A stretch of 64,000 nucleotides of DNA, taken from positions 1 to 64,000 of the forward strand of contig NZ_SOGQ01000086.1 of the NCBI RefSeq assembly GCF_004403465.1, in the 5' to 3' direction. Source of the stretch: Cryobacterium sinapicolor (lineage in GTDB: Bacteria; Actinomycetota; Actinomycetes; Actinomycetales; Microbacteriaceae). Under the pieces are notes generated by a model, which saw only the letters and a program-made list of their open reading frames with translations, did not search any database and had not been told where the DNA came from. The position numbers and the translations under genes were made by a program. Each line of letters opens with the position of its first letter. Position 1 is the first letter of the stretch. Shown here piece after piece: positions 35,473 through 43,304 of the stretch.

Positions 35473-35728
35473 AGGTGTATTCGCTGGTCAGATGCTCGCC
35501 CTGGCAGGCGCCGCAGTAGAGCACACCGGATGCCTGCATCGCGAGGACCCGGGGAGTGCACTGCACGACCTTGGGTCCGCAGCAGGGCGAGACCACCATG
35601 AAGGAGCCGGGGGCGGTGGGCTGATGTCCGCTCAGTCCGCGAATGTGGTGGGTGCCCTCGCAGGGCAGGTCAGGGTCGAAGTCCAGAAGGACGACTGATT
35701 CGAGGTCGATGTCGAGGAGGGTATCCAT
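35459..35728 (-). CDS. Small Cys-rich, probably zinc-binding protein
   Basis: An 89-residue protein with a run of possible metal ligands: CEGTHHIRG, SPCCGPKVVQC and YCGACQGEH. I do not recognise the family; the spacing suggests one or two zinc ribbons. The start at 35728 (MDTLLDIDLESVV) is chosen because the upstream extension reads through poorly biased sequence; no good ribosome site is visible. It is convergent with the Pr6Pr gene, and their 3' ends overlap. Confidence 0.55.
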   Translation of the reverse strand: MDTLLDIDLESVVLLDFDPDLPCEGTHHIRGLSGHQPTAPGSFMVVSPCCGPKVVQCTPRVLAMQASGVLYCGACQGEHLTSEYTFTPL

Positions 35729-36093
35729 GGGGAGCACAGCAATCACGCGGTAAAGCAGAAGAGTGAAGCAGTCGCGGGCGGAGGTGGTGCATCCCGGTGG
35801 CGACCGCACCGGGATGGCCGGCGGAACGAGCCCGGTCTGGACCGGGGGTATTCACCCCTCAGGAATCCGTCGGCAGAGCCAGTCAGGGTAACGACTGGAC
35901 CTCTGGGCGCTGCACCACGACGGGCTGCGCCTGCATGAAAAAGTGCCCTGAATGGGGGCCAGAATTCACCGACTGGACGTTGGAAGGAGCGTACACCACG
36001 AATCTTGGAATAGCGAAGGGTTGACTTTTGCGAGGCGCTGGACAGGTGTTTTGGCGGTGGGAGGCGTGTGAGTACCGCGTGCGGGTGCCGCGC
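35729..36093. other. Intergenic region without a recognised gene
   Basis: 365 bases between the Cys-rich gene and the 3' end of the amine oxidase gene, less GC-rich than the rest. It includes a small hairpin CCAGTC-AGGGTAAC-GACTGG near 35879-35898. A 75-codon plus-strand frame ending at 36024 has poor codon bias and no family likeness. Promoter sequence for the Cys-rich gene is expected here, but I cannot place it. Confidence 0.45.
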
Positions 36094-37542
36094 TTACTCC
36101 GGGGCCGGCGTGGCCGTCGGCACGGTCGAGTTGAACGGCTCGAGGCTGCTCAGGGCGGCGGCCAGGAACTCGTCGTCGTCGACCTCGGCGAGGCGCAGAG
36201 CGGTCTCCGCGGCAACCAGGCCCACCAGAACCGGTTCGCCGGTGATCGGAACCATGTTGATCCAGACGCGGAAGTCGTCGTCGCCGCCGACCGTGGCCCA
36301 GAGCGGCGCATCCGTGTCCCAGAACGGCTCGTCGAACTGGAGCCAGATCTTGTCGAGCGCGCCCATGCCGAGGGCGGAGATGGCGCCGCGGTGCGTGAAG
36401 GGCAGCGGTGGGTCGAACTCCATCACCTTGGTCTTCAGCACCCCCAACGGCACGGTGACGATGACCCGGTCGGCGGACAGGGACTCGCCGTTGCCGAGGC
36501 GGAGGCTCGCGCCGGCGTCGCTGTAGGCGATCCTGGTGACCACGCTGGACCCGAGCACGTCGATGCCCTCGCTGAGGTCGGTGAGCAGGGTGGCGAAGCC
36601 GCCCAGCACGATGCGGTCCTCGCCGGGGTCGGCGTCAGGGTCGGCCTGGGCGTCTGCTTCCGAGTACCAGGAGGACTGCTCGGCGACGGGGGCACCGCAC
36701 TTCGGGTCGAGCACCACGGTGATCTGGTAATCGAGCCAGTCGGCGTCGGAAACGCCGGTGTCGGCATCCGTCGTCGAAAGCTTGGACGCACCCGAGTCGG
36801 CGAGGGCCTGCGCGATGGACACGTCGGCGGGCTGGTCGGCGGCCCAGGCCAGCGCCGTGCCGACCGCCTGCGAGCCGGTGCCGGGCACCTGCAGAACCGT
36901 GCCGGCAGTCGTGCGAACCTCGGGCACAGCGGTGAAGGGGGCCGTGGCGACCCCGCGGTCGGTGAGGTCCTCGTCGAGGGTGGTCTGCCCGGTGCGCCAG
37001 ACGAACGACGCGCCGAGCTCGATCGGGAACGGCCAGTCCTTGTCGGTGACGGTGTCGATGCGGCCGCCGATGCGGTCGCGGGCCTCGACCAGGACCACGT
37101 CGTAGCCGGCGTCTGCCAGGTCGCGGGCCGCCGCGAGCCCGGCGATTCCGGCACCGATCACGGCGATGCGCTCCCCCGGATTCGCGGCGGCGAGCACGTC
37201 ACGGGCGGCGCGCTCCCCGGAGTCGCGGGCGCCCTGCACCGTGCCGAATGCGTCTGTGGACGTGGCCTCCCCGGCGAAGAACAGGCGGTCGTCGACGGGC
37301 TCGCTGAGCGCGGCGCGCTGCTCGGGCGTGGCGCCGACCGCAGGAAAGCTGAAGGATCCGCGGGCGAACGGGTCGGCCGACCAGGACGTGCGGCGCATGG
37401 CCGCCGGCTTCGGCACGAGCGAGGTCGTCGTCGGTGTGGGCGTGACGGATGCCGTGGGCCGCGGCGTCGGCGCCACGCACGCGGTGAGCGCGACCAGGCT
37501 CAGGCCGGAGACCGAGCCGATCAGAAAGGTTCGTCGTTTCAT
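36094..37542 (-). CDS. Exported flavin amine oxidase, apparently circularly permuted
   Basis: A 482-residue FAD-dependent oxidase of the monoamine/polyamine oxidase family. The N-terminus MKRRTFLIGSVSGLSLVALTAC combines a twin-arginine motif and a lipobox (Cys22), so it is probably a Tat-exported lipoprotein. Residues about 50-118 read WSADPFARGSFSF, then LFFAGEATSTDAFGTVQGA, SGERAA: this is the segment that normally closes the FAD site at the C-terminus of the family. Only after it comes the dinucleotide motif IAVIGAGIAGLAAARDL (about 126-142) and RIGGR, normally N-terminal. The protein then ends where the usual C-terminal segment would begin (EFLAAALSSLEPF). All parts are present but in rotated order. 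Confidence 0.88.
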   Translation of the reverse strand: MKRRTFLIGSVSGLSLVALTACVAPTPRPTASVTPTPTTTSLVPKPAAMRRTSWSADPFARGSFSFPAVGATPEQRAALSEPVDDRLFFAGEATSTDAFGTVQGARDSGERAARDVLAAANPGERIAVIGAGIAGLAAARDLADAGYDVVLVEARDRIGGRIDTVTDKDWPFPIELGASFVWRTGQTTLDEDLTDRGVATAPFTAVPEVRTTAGTVLQVPGTGSQAVGTALAWAADQPADVSIAQALADSGASKLSTTDADTGVSDADWLDYQITVVLDPKCGAPVAEQSSWYSEADAQADPDADPGEDRIVLGGFATLLTDLSEGIDVLGSSVVTRIAYSDAGASLRLGNGESLSADRVIVTVPLGVLKTKVMEFDPPLPFTHRGAISALGMGALDKIWLQFDEPFWDTDAPLWATVGGDDDFRVWINMVPITGEPVLVGLVAAETALRLAEVDDDEFLAAALSSLEPFNSTVPTATPAPE

Positions 37543-37691
37543 TGCTGTGTCCGCGCCACGGGTGGCGCCGGCGTACTCCTTTCCGAGCGGGGCCGGGCAG
37601 TACGACCAAGTTACCTCAGCGGAGGGTGAAGTGGCTGGTCGGGGCAGGGGCGCGAGGGGCGAGGGGCGCGCGTGGGGCGGAGGGGGCGCGC

Positions 37692-37770
37692 ACGTAACTG
37701 CGGAGATTTCCGCGACACCCGGCATCCGTCGCCGAATCACGACGTGTCGCGAAAATCTCCGGGTTTACGT
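37692..37770. repeat. Long inverted repeat with GGAGATTT arms
   Basis: The 27-base arms (37692-37718 and 37744-37770) match at 23 positions; the shared core is CGGAGATTT-CGCGACAC. The spacer contains GCATCCGT. The GGAGATTT segment is also found in family A arms. It lies between the amine oxidase start and the 3' end of the methyltransferase gene. Confidence 0.82.
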
Positions 37771-37799
37771 TCGCCGGCGGCGGGCGCGTGGGCGGGCGT

Positions 37800-37835
37800 C
37801 TGGGCTGACGCGTGGGCTGACGCGTGGGCTGACGG
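37800..37835. repeat. 13-bp tandem repeat (GGGCTGACGCGTG)
   Basis: Almost three units of GGGCTGACGCGTG lie in the gap downstream of the methyltransferase gene. Nothing coding is seen in the surrounding 329 bases. Confidence 0.8.
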
Positions 37836-37871
37836 GCGGGCGATGCCGCGAGCGCAACCGGCGACCAAACG

Positions 37872-39734
37872 TCAGTCGAGCGGATGCTGCAGGAAGCCAT
37901 CGTCGAGCAGCTCCCGCACGCGCGGGAGCAGGTCCGCGGCGAGCTCGCCCTCGTCGACGGTGAGCAGCTGGGCCAGCGCGGCGACGATCGAGCCCACGTC
38001 GAGCTCACCGTCGCAGGCTCCGACCAGCGCGGCGAGGCCGGTGTCCAGCGCGATCGAACGGCCGAAGCCGCTGCCCTGGTGCAGCGTCATCAGGGTGGGG
38101 TCCTCCAGGCCGGGCCAGTAGTGCCGTTCCTCAGTGACATCGGATGCGGCGGCGAGCCGCGCGCGGGCGAGGCGGGCGTCATCCGTCGCCGCGTGCCAGT
38201 CGTGGGCGGCGAGGCAGGCGGCGAGGTGGCTGCCCATGCCCCCCGGATTGTGGCCGAGGGCTCCGGGGATGCGTTCGAGGCGGCGAAGGGTCGGGGTGCC
38301 GGCGGCCGGGCGGCGCAGCAGCATGTAGCCGAAGCCGACCTGGCTCACGCCGCGCGCCTCGAAGTCGTCGAGCCAGGCGCCGTAGAGGCGCTCAAAGTCG
38401 GCCGTGTCGGCGCGGGTGCCGCCGTCGCGGATCCACGTTTCGGCGTAGAGCGTGGGGGCCTGCACCTCACGTTCGATGATCCAGGCGTCGAGTGCCGCGT
38501 CATCCGTGGCCTCTGCAGCCGAGGCAGCCGCGAGCTCGACCCCGACCCCGGCCCCGGCTTCGGCCCCGACTTCGGCTTCGACCCCAGCCCCGACTTCGGC
38601 TTCGGCCCCAGCCCCGGCTGCGAACGAATTCGACGGAGATTTTGCTCCCAGAGGGGGCGTCGGAGTCGAATTCGGGGTGTTTCGGGCAAAATCTCCGTCG
38701 AATTCGTCAGGGCTCACGGGGGCGGAAGCGGGGACAGAAGTCGGGACGGAAGCCGGGGCAGAAGTCGGGACGGAAGCCGGCGCAGAAGCCGGGACAGAAG
38801 CCGGGACGTCGAGCCAGCCGGTCAGGCGCTCGAAGGCGTCCTGCCCGGCGTGGTACTCCCAGTTGCCCAGCAGCTGGGCGATGCCGCCGGGGGTCAGATG
38901 GCCGGCCGCACCGCGCACCACCGCCTCGACCAGGGCATCGCCGACCAGGCCGCCGTCGCGATACTCGTAGGCGGGCACACCCGGCACCCGCGGGGTGATC
39001 ACGAACGGCGGGTTGGAGATGATGTGGTCGAAACGCTCCCCCACGACGGGTTCGAACAGGCTGCCGAGGCGGAACTCGATGTTGTCGATCTCGTTCAGCT
39101 CGGCGTTCACCGCGGCGAGCTCGAGCGCCCGCGCAGAGATATCCGTGGCGATCACCCGGTCGGCATGCCGGGACGCGTGCATCGCCTGGATGCCGCAGCC
39201 GGTTCCCAGATCGAGGGCGCTGGCCACCGGCGTCGGGATCAGCAGCCCGCTCAGGGTGAGGGATGCCCCGCCCACGCCGAGCACATGGCTTTCGCCGAGC
39301 GGGTGGCCGAGTGCGAGTTCGCCCAGGTCGGACAGGATCCACCAGCTTCCCGCGCCGTGAGCGTCGACGAAGCTGTAGGGCCGCAGTTCGAGCAGCGGGC
39401 GGACGGCGCCGCCCTGATCGGGTTCAGGGAAGGCGACGACGGATGCGGCGAGGCCGAGCTCCTCGGCCCCGGCGGCGCCCAGTGCGGGGAGGGCGGCATC
39501 GAGATCCGCACGGTCAACGGGCAGGCCGAGCACGAACAGTCGGGCCAGCGTAATGCAGGGCTCGGTGTGCCCGAGCCTCTCCCGGAGACCGTCGAGCGCA
39601 CGCAGCGCCGGGACCCGCTGGTTGCGGCGCAGCGCGGCATCCGCTTCGCTCCCCCACAGCCCGGTGAGGGCCGAAACCGAAAAGTTGGCGGTGGCGAGGT
39701 CGGAGCGAAGCCGGGCGATCAGGGCAGAAGTCAC
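37872..39734 (-). CDS. Class I SAM-dependent methyltransferase with large repeat-derived insertion
   Basis: A 620-residue methyltransferase of the RlmG/HemK-like group. SAM binding is by DLGTGCGIQAMHASRHA (175-190) and ATDISARALELA; the catalytic NPPF is at 241-244 (IISNPPFVITP), typical of enzymes that methylate amino groups of rRNA bases or glutamine. Residues about 311-410 are low complexity: PASVPASAPASVPTS repeats, then DEFDGDFARNTPNS encoded by a family A inverted repeat, then AEAEVGAGVEAEVG repeats. After them the fold resumes (DAWIIEREVQAPTLYAETWI). The start is probably GTG 39734; the upstream open frame is only a 12-bp tandem repeat. The target is unknown. Confidence 0.82.
   Translation of the reverse strand: MTSALIARLRSDLATANFSVSALTGLWGSEADAALRRNQRVPALRALDGLRERLGHTEPCITLARLFVLGLPVDRADLDAALPALGAAGAEELGLAASVVAFPEPDQGGAVRPLLELRPYSFVDAHGAGSWWILSDLGELALGHPLGESHVLGVGGASLTLSGLLIPTPVASALDLGTGCGIQAMHASRHADRVIATDISARALELAAVNAELNEIDNIEFRLGSLFEPVVGERFDHIISNPPFVITPRVPGVPAYEYRDGGLVGDALVEAVVRGAAGHLTPGGIAQLLGNWEYHAGQDAFERLTGWLDVPASVPASAPASVPTSAPASVPTSVPASAPVSPDEFDGDFARNTPNSTPTPPLGAKSPSNSFAAGAGAEAEVGAGVEAEVGAEAGAGVGVELAAASAAEATDDAALDAWIIEREVQAPTLYAETWIRDGGTRADTADFERLYGAWLDDFEARGVSQVGFGYMLLRRPAAGTPTLRRLERIPGALGHNPGGMGSHLAACLAAHDWHAATDDARLARARLAAASDVTEERHYWPGLEDPTLMTLHQGSGFGRSIALDTGLAALVGACDGELDVGSIVAALAQLLTVDEGELAADLLPRVRELLDDGFLQHPLD
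38624..38707. repeat. Inverted repeat family A inside a coding sequence
   Basis: Perfect 22-bp arms with core AATTCGACGGAGATTTTG (38624-38645 and 38686-38707) around 40 bases. The arm core is the same as at 2677-2753. The element is 84 bp (28 codons) and lies in frame inside the methyltransferase gene, coding for DEFDGDFARNTPNS and following residues. It is flanked on both sides by other repeats. Confidence 0.92.
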
Positions 39735-39748
39735 CCGTCTATTCAACT

Positions 39749-39798
39749 GCACCGGCCGCTGCACCGGCCGCCGCACCGGCCGCCGCACCGGCCGCCGG
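39749..39798. repeat. 12-bp tandem repeat (GCACCGGCCGCC)
   Basis: About four units of GCACCGGCCGCC occupy nearly all of the 67-bp gap between the SDR stop and the methyltransferase start. Confidence 0.88.
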
Positions 39799-39801
39799 CC
39801 C

Positions 39802-40683
39802 CTACCGGCGCTCCTCGGCCACACTGTTGCCGCCGTCGACGACGATGGTCTGACCGGTGACGTAGGACGCGCCCGGCGAGGCCAGCCAGGCGATCACGGA
39901 TGCCACTTCCGCAGCGGTCCCGCTGCGCCCGACCGGCACGAGCGCGCCCTCGACCACCTCGCTCTCCAGCTGTGACCCGGTCTCGATCCAGCCCGGCGCG
40001 ACCGCGTTGGCGGTGATGCCGAGCCAGGCCTCATCCACGGCGAGCGCTCGGGTGAGCCCGGCCAGACCGGCCTTCGCGGCCGCATAGGTCAGGTCCCCGC
40101 GCGACGCCATCACCGGCCCCGAGACGCTCGACACCGTGACGATGCGCCCCCACGTCGCCGCGTGCATGAAGCCGATCACGGTGCGGGTGGCGTGGAACGC
40201 GGTCGACAGGTTGATTGCGAGGCCACGGTCCCACTCCTCCGGCGACGTGGTGCTCACGTCGCCGTGCAGCATCTCGGGGTCGCCGACCGCGACCATGCCC
40301 GCGTTGTTCACCAGAATCGTCGGGGCCAGGCCCGCGTCGGCGAGGGCGTCGGCGAGCACCAGGGCGCCGGCCTCGGTGTCGAGGGTGCAGACGATTCCGG
40401 ATGCCGCGATGCCCAGTTCCGTCAGCTCGGCCGCGCGCTCGTGCACGCGTTCGGTCGTGGCGGTGAGCACGACGTCCGCACCGAGCTCACCCAGCATCCG
40501 TGCCGCGGCGAAACCGATCCCGGAGGCGCTGCCGGCCCCGGTGACCAAGGCGGTGCGGCCGGCGAGATTCCACGCGAGGGGCAGGGCGAAAGCGACAGGC
40601 ACGGGGAGACCGGCAGAACCCGGGAGCCCGACGGAATCGGGGGCACCGACAACCGGGGCACCGACAACCTCAGGCAACGTCAT
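39802..40683 (-). CDS. Short-chain dehydrogenase/reductase
   Basis: A 293-residue classical SDR. The cofactor loop is TGAGSASGIG (about 48-57), then NNAGMV, the catalytic Ser in VTVSSVSG and Tyr-Lys in YAAAKAG, followed by NAVAPGWIETG and TGQTIVVDGG. A 38-residue N-terminal extension of near-repeats (VVGAPDSVGLPGSAGLPVPV) precedes the fold and may be repeat-derived. Its gene starts 16 bases after the lacI stop and is probably co-transcribed with it. The substrate is unknown; a sugar or polyol is a fair guess from context. Confidence 0.9.
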   Translation of the reverse strand: MTLPEVVGAPVVGAPDSVGLPGSAGLPVPVAFALPLAWNLAGRTALVTGAGSASGIGFAAARMLGELGADVVLTATTERVHERAAELTELGIAASGIVCTLDTEAGALVLADALADAGLAPTILVNNAGMVAVGDPEMLHGDVSTTSPEEWDRGLAINLSTAFHATRTVIGFMHAATWGRIVTVSSVSGPVMASRGDLTYAAAKAGLAGLTRALAVDEAWLGITANAVAPGWIETGSQLESEVVEGALVPVGRSGTAAEVASVIAWLASPGASYVTGQTIVVDGGNSVAEERR

Positions 40684-40699
40684 GGCGCCATGCTAGCGG

Positions 40700-41749
40700 C
40701 TACCGGGCCACGTCCATCGGGATGGCGGCGAACTCCCGAACGACCAGCCGGGGAGTGATCAACCGGTGCCGAGGTTCGTCCGACTCGGGGGCCCCGTGCA
40801 CCTTGCCGCCGAACTCTCCGGTCAGCAGTTCGAGCACCCCGGCGGCCACCTCGTCGACGGCCTGATCGACGCTGGAGAGCCCGACCGCGGCGGCGACAGG
40901 CGTGTTGTCGTAGCCGGTGACCGGCACGCGCTCCGGGTTGGCGATCATGGCCCCGAGGGCGAGGGAGTCGCTCGCGCAGAGCACCCCGTCGACCAGGCCG
41001 GCCTGCTGCCGCAGCCGCTGCATGGCGGCGGTGCCCTGGCTGACGCCGTCGGTGGTGACGACCTCGAGCCGGGCGAGTTCCTCGCCCGAGACCTCCCCGC
41101 GCTCCATCATCGCGTCGTACCAGCCCCGTCGGCGCTCGTCACCGGTGCCCGACGGGCTGGGCCAGCCGATGTAGGCGATCCGCCGGGCTCCGGCCTCCTG
41201 CTGCGCCCGGGTGGCCTCGTGCAGGCCGGACCAGCCGTCCACGTCCACCCACAGGTGCTGCGGGTCGTTCATGTCGTCGGCTCCCCACGGCCGACCGAAG
41301 GTGACGAAGGAGATGCCGTTCTCGATCAGCCAGCGGGTTCGCGGGTCACCGGCGAATGTCGACGTGAGCACGAAACCGTCGACATCCGCGCCGTCGTTCA
41401 GGCGCCGGAACTGGGTGATCTCGTCTTCGGGGCTCGTGGCCGTGAAGAGCAGCACGCGTAGCCCCTGCGCGTCGGCCTGCTCAGTCAGGGCGTGCAGGAA
41501 CCGGTCGAGCACCGAACCGGAGATGCCGTCGATCATGGGGTCCAGACGGATGCCGATGGTCGAGCTGCGCCGCGTCCGCAGCCGGCGGGCGGAGGCGTGC
41601 GGCCGGTATCCGAGCTCCTTGATGGCAGCCTCGACCCGCTGGCGGGTGTCGGCGCGCACGATGCCGGGCGAATTCATCACATTCGAGACCGTCTGGCGGG
41701 AGACGCCGGCCGCGAGCGCGACATCCGTCACCGTGGGGAAACCACCCAT
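40700..41749 (-). CDS. LacI-family regulator of the second sugar operon
   Basis: A 349-residue LacI-type repressor. Helix-turn-helix: TVTDVALAAGVSRQTVSNVM; hinge helix: PHASARRLRTRRSSTIG; effector domain with GVLCASDSLALGAMI and VTGYDNTPVAAAVGLSSVDQ. It is divergent from a binding-protein/permease operon across 292 bases that contain three palindromes of the TTGATCGATCAA type. ATG 41749 is preceded by GGAGCGG. The effector is probably an alpha-glucoside or maltodextrin. Confidence 0.92.
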   Translation of the reverse strand: MGGFPTVTDVALAAGVSRQTVSNVMNSPGIVRADTRQRVEAAIKELGYRPHASARRLRTRRSSTIGIRLDPMIDGISGSVLDRFLHALTEQADAQGLRVLLFTATSPEDEITQFRRLNDGADVDGFVLTSTFAGDPRTRWLIENGISFVTFGRPWGADDMNDPQHLWVDVDGWSGLHEATRAQQEAGARRIAYIGWPSPSGTGDERRRGWYDAMMERGEVSGEELARLEVVTTDGVSQGTAAMQRLRQQAGLVDGVLCASDSLALGAMIANPERVPVTGYDNTPVAAAVGLSSVDQAVDEVAAGVLELLTGEFGGKVHGAPESDEPRHRLITPRLVVREFAAIPMDVAR

Positions 41750-41795
41750 AGCCGCTCCTGCCCCAAGCCTCTGCCGGACGCGCCTGCCCCCGTGG

Positions 41796-41810
41796 ATTGA
41801 ACGATCAAAT
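41796..41810. promoter_or_regulatory. LacI-type operator, proximal to lacI
   Basis: ATTGAACGATCAAAT, an imperfect palindrome of the TTGATCGATCAA kind, lies 47 bases upstream of the lacI start. It is well placed for autorepression. Confidence 0.7.
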
Positions 41811-41939
41811 ACTGTTCTGCCGAGACTACCCCGTCCCGTCGGATCGCAGGGAATGAGGGCGCCGCGTCCGATCCGCCTGCCGGTCAGGGCATTTCCCGCT
41901 TACCTCCCCGGCCAACCCGGATCCCCGGAAACACGCGGA

Positions 41940-41953
41940 TTGGATCGATCCAA
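41940..41953. promoter_or_regulatory. LacI-type operator, middle
   Basis: Perfect palindrome TTGGATCGATCCAA, 88 bases upstream of the binding-protein start. It shares the GATCGATC core with the next operator. Confidence 0.8.
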
Positions 41954-41960
41954 AGAAAAG

Positions 41961-41974
41961 TTTGATCGATCAAA
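41961..41974. promoter_or_regulatory. LacI-type operator, proximal to the ABC operon
   Basis: Perfect palindrome TTTGATCGATCAAA. Its centre lies 21 bases, two helical turns, from that of the middle operator, so dimers could bind side by side on one DNA face. TAAATT just after it may be part of the promoter. Confidence 0.82.
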
Positions 41975-42041
41975 TAAATTCAGCTATCGTGACCTCTACA
42001 CAAGCAAACGCGCATCGATGCGCGACTCAAGGAGAAAAACG

Positions 42042-43298
42042 ATGCAACGACGCAACTCCCGCTGGTTGATCGGAACCGGGCTCGCCGTGGCCGGCGCCCT
42101 CACGCTCAGCGCCTGCGGTTCCGGATCCGGCTTCGGCGACACCGCCGACGCCGGCGGTGAACTCACCAGCGACTCCGCCCAGGGACTCAACGTCCTGATC
42201 GGTTCCAGCGGCGACGCCGAGACCGCCTCCGTCAACGCGGCCGTCGCCGCCTGGTCCGAGAAAACCGGCACCGACGCCAAGGTCAGCGTCGCCAGCGACC
42301 TCAACCAGCAGCTCGCCCAGGGCTTCGCGGCCCAGAAGCCCGCCGACGTCTTCTACCTGTCGACGGATGCCCTCGCCGGCTACGCGTCGAACGGCTCGCT
42401 TCTGGCCTACGGCGACGAGCTGGCCAACAAGGATGACTTCTACCCGAGCCTGGTCAACTCCTTCACCTACGACGGCGAGTTCTACTGCGCGCCGAAGGAC
42501 TTCTCGACCCTGGGTCTGGTCATCAACACCGACCTCTGGGCCCAGGCCGGGCTGACGGACGCCGACATTCCCACTACCTGGGACGAGCTCGCGGCCGTCA
42601 GCAAGACCCTCACCACCGACACCCAGGTCGGACTCGCCCTCGGCGGCGAGTACGCCCGGCTGGGCGCGTTCATGGCCCAGGCCGGGGGCAGCCTGATGAA
42701 CGAGGACAACACCGAGGCCACCGCGAACAGCGCGGAGAGCGTCGCGGGCCTCGAATACGCGCAAACGCTCCTCAACGACGGAGTGATGAGCTATGCCAGC
42801 GAAATCGGCGCCGGCTGGGGTGGCGAGGCGTTCGGCAAGCAGCTCTCGGCCATGACCATCGAGGGCAACTGGATCACGGGCGCGATGAAGAGCGACTTCC
42901 CCGCGGTCAACTACACGGTCGCCGAGCTGCCCGCGGGCCCGGAGGGCCAGGGCACCCTGCAGTTCACCAACTGCTGGGGAATCGCCGCCGACAGCCCCAA
43001 CCAGGCTGCCGCCCTCAAGCTGGTGGAACAGCTCACCAGCAAGGACGCCCAGCTCACCTTCTCCGAAGATTTCGGCCCGATGCCCTCGATCCAGTCGGCC
43101 GCCGACGAGTGGAAGAACGCCAACCCCACCCTCGTGGCGTTCCTGGACGGCGCCGACTACGCCCAGGGCGTACCCAATGTGAAGGGCGCCGCTGACGTCA
43201 CGAGCGACCTGAACGCGCAGCTCGAGTCGCTGAAGACCGGGGACGCTCAGGCGATCCTCGATTCGGTGCAGAAGAACCTCGAAGCACTGCTGAAGTAG
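42042..43298 (+). CDS. Sugar ABC transporter substrate-binding lipoprotein
   Basis: A 418-residue family-1 solute-binding lipoprotein: signal peptide WLIGTGLAVAGALTL with lipobox LSAC, then LNVLIGSSGDAETASVNAAV, VFYLSTDALAGYASNGSL and YDGEFYCAPKDFSTLGLVIN. AAGGAG lies nine bases before ATG 42042. It heads the second sugar operon, directly after two operators. The downstream glycosidase suggests an alpha-glucan fragment as ligand. The ATPase must come from elsewhere. Confidence 0.93.
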   Translation: MQRRNSRWLIGTGLAVAGALTLSACGSGSGFGDTADAGGELTSDSAQGLNVLIGSSGDAETASVNAAVAAWSEKTGTDAKVSVASDLNQQLAQGFAAQKPADVFYLSTDALAGYASNGSLLAYGDELANKDDFYPSLVNSFTYDGEFYCAPKDFSTLGLVINTDLWAQAGLTDADIPTTWDELAAVSKTLTTDTQVGLALGGEYARLGAFMAQAGGSLMNEDNTEATANSAESVAGLEYAQTLLNDGVMSYASEIGAGWGGEAFGKQLSAMTIEGNWITGAMKSDFPAVNYTVAELPAGPEGQGTLQFTNCWGIAADSPNQAAALKLVEQLTSKDAQLTFSEDFGPMPSIQSAADEWKNANPTLVAFLDGADYAQGVPNVKGAADVTSDLNAQLESLKTGDAQAILDSVQKNLEALLK

Positions 43299-43304
43299 TC
43301 CACC

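Noticed and set aside
35797-36024. 75-codon plus-strand frame with four Cys
   Set aside because: Codon bias is poor, there is no ribosome site and no recognisable family.
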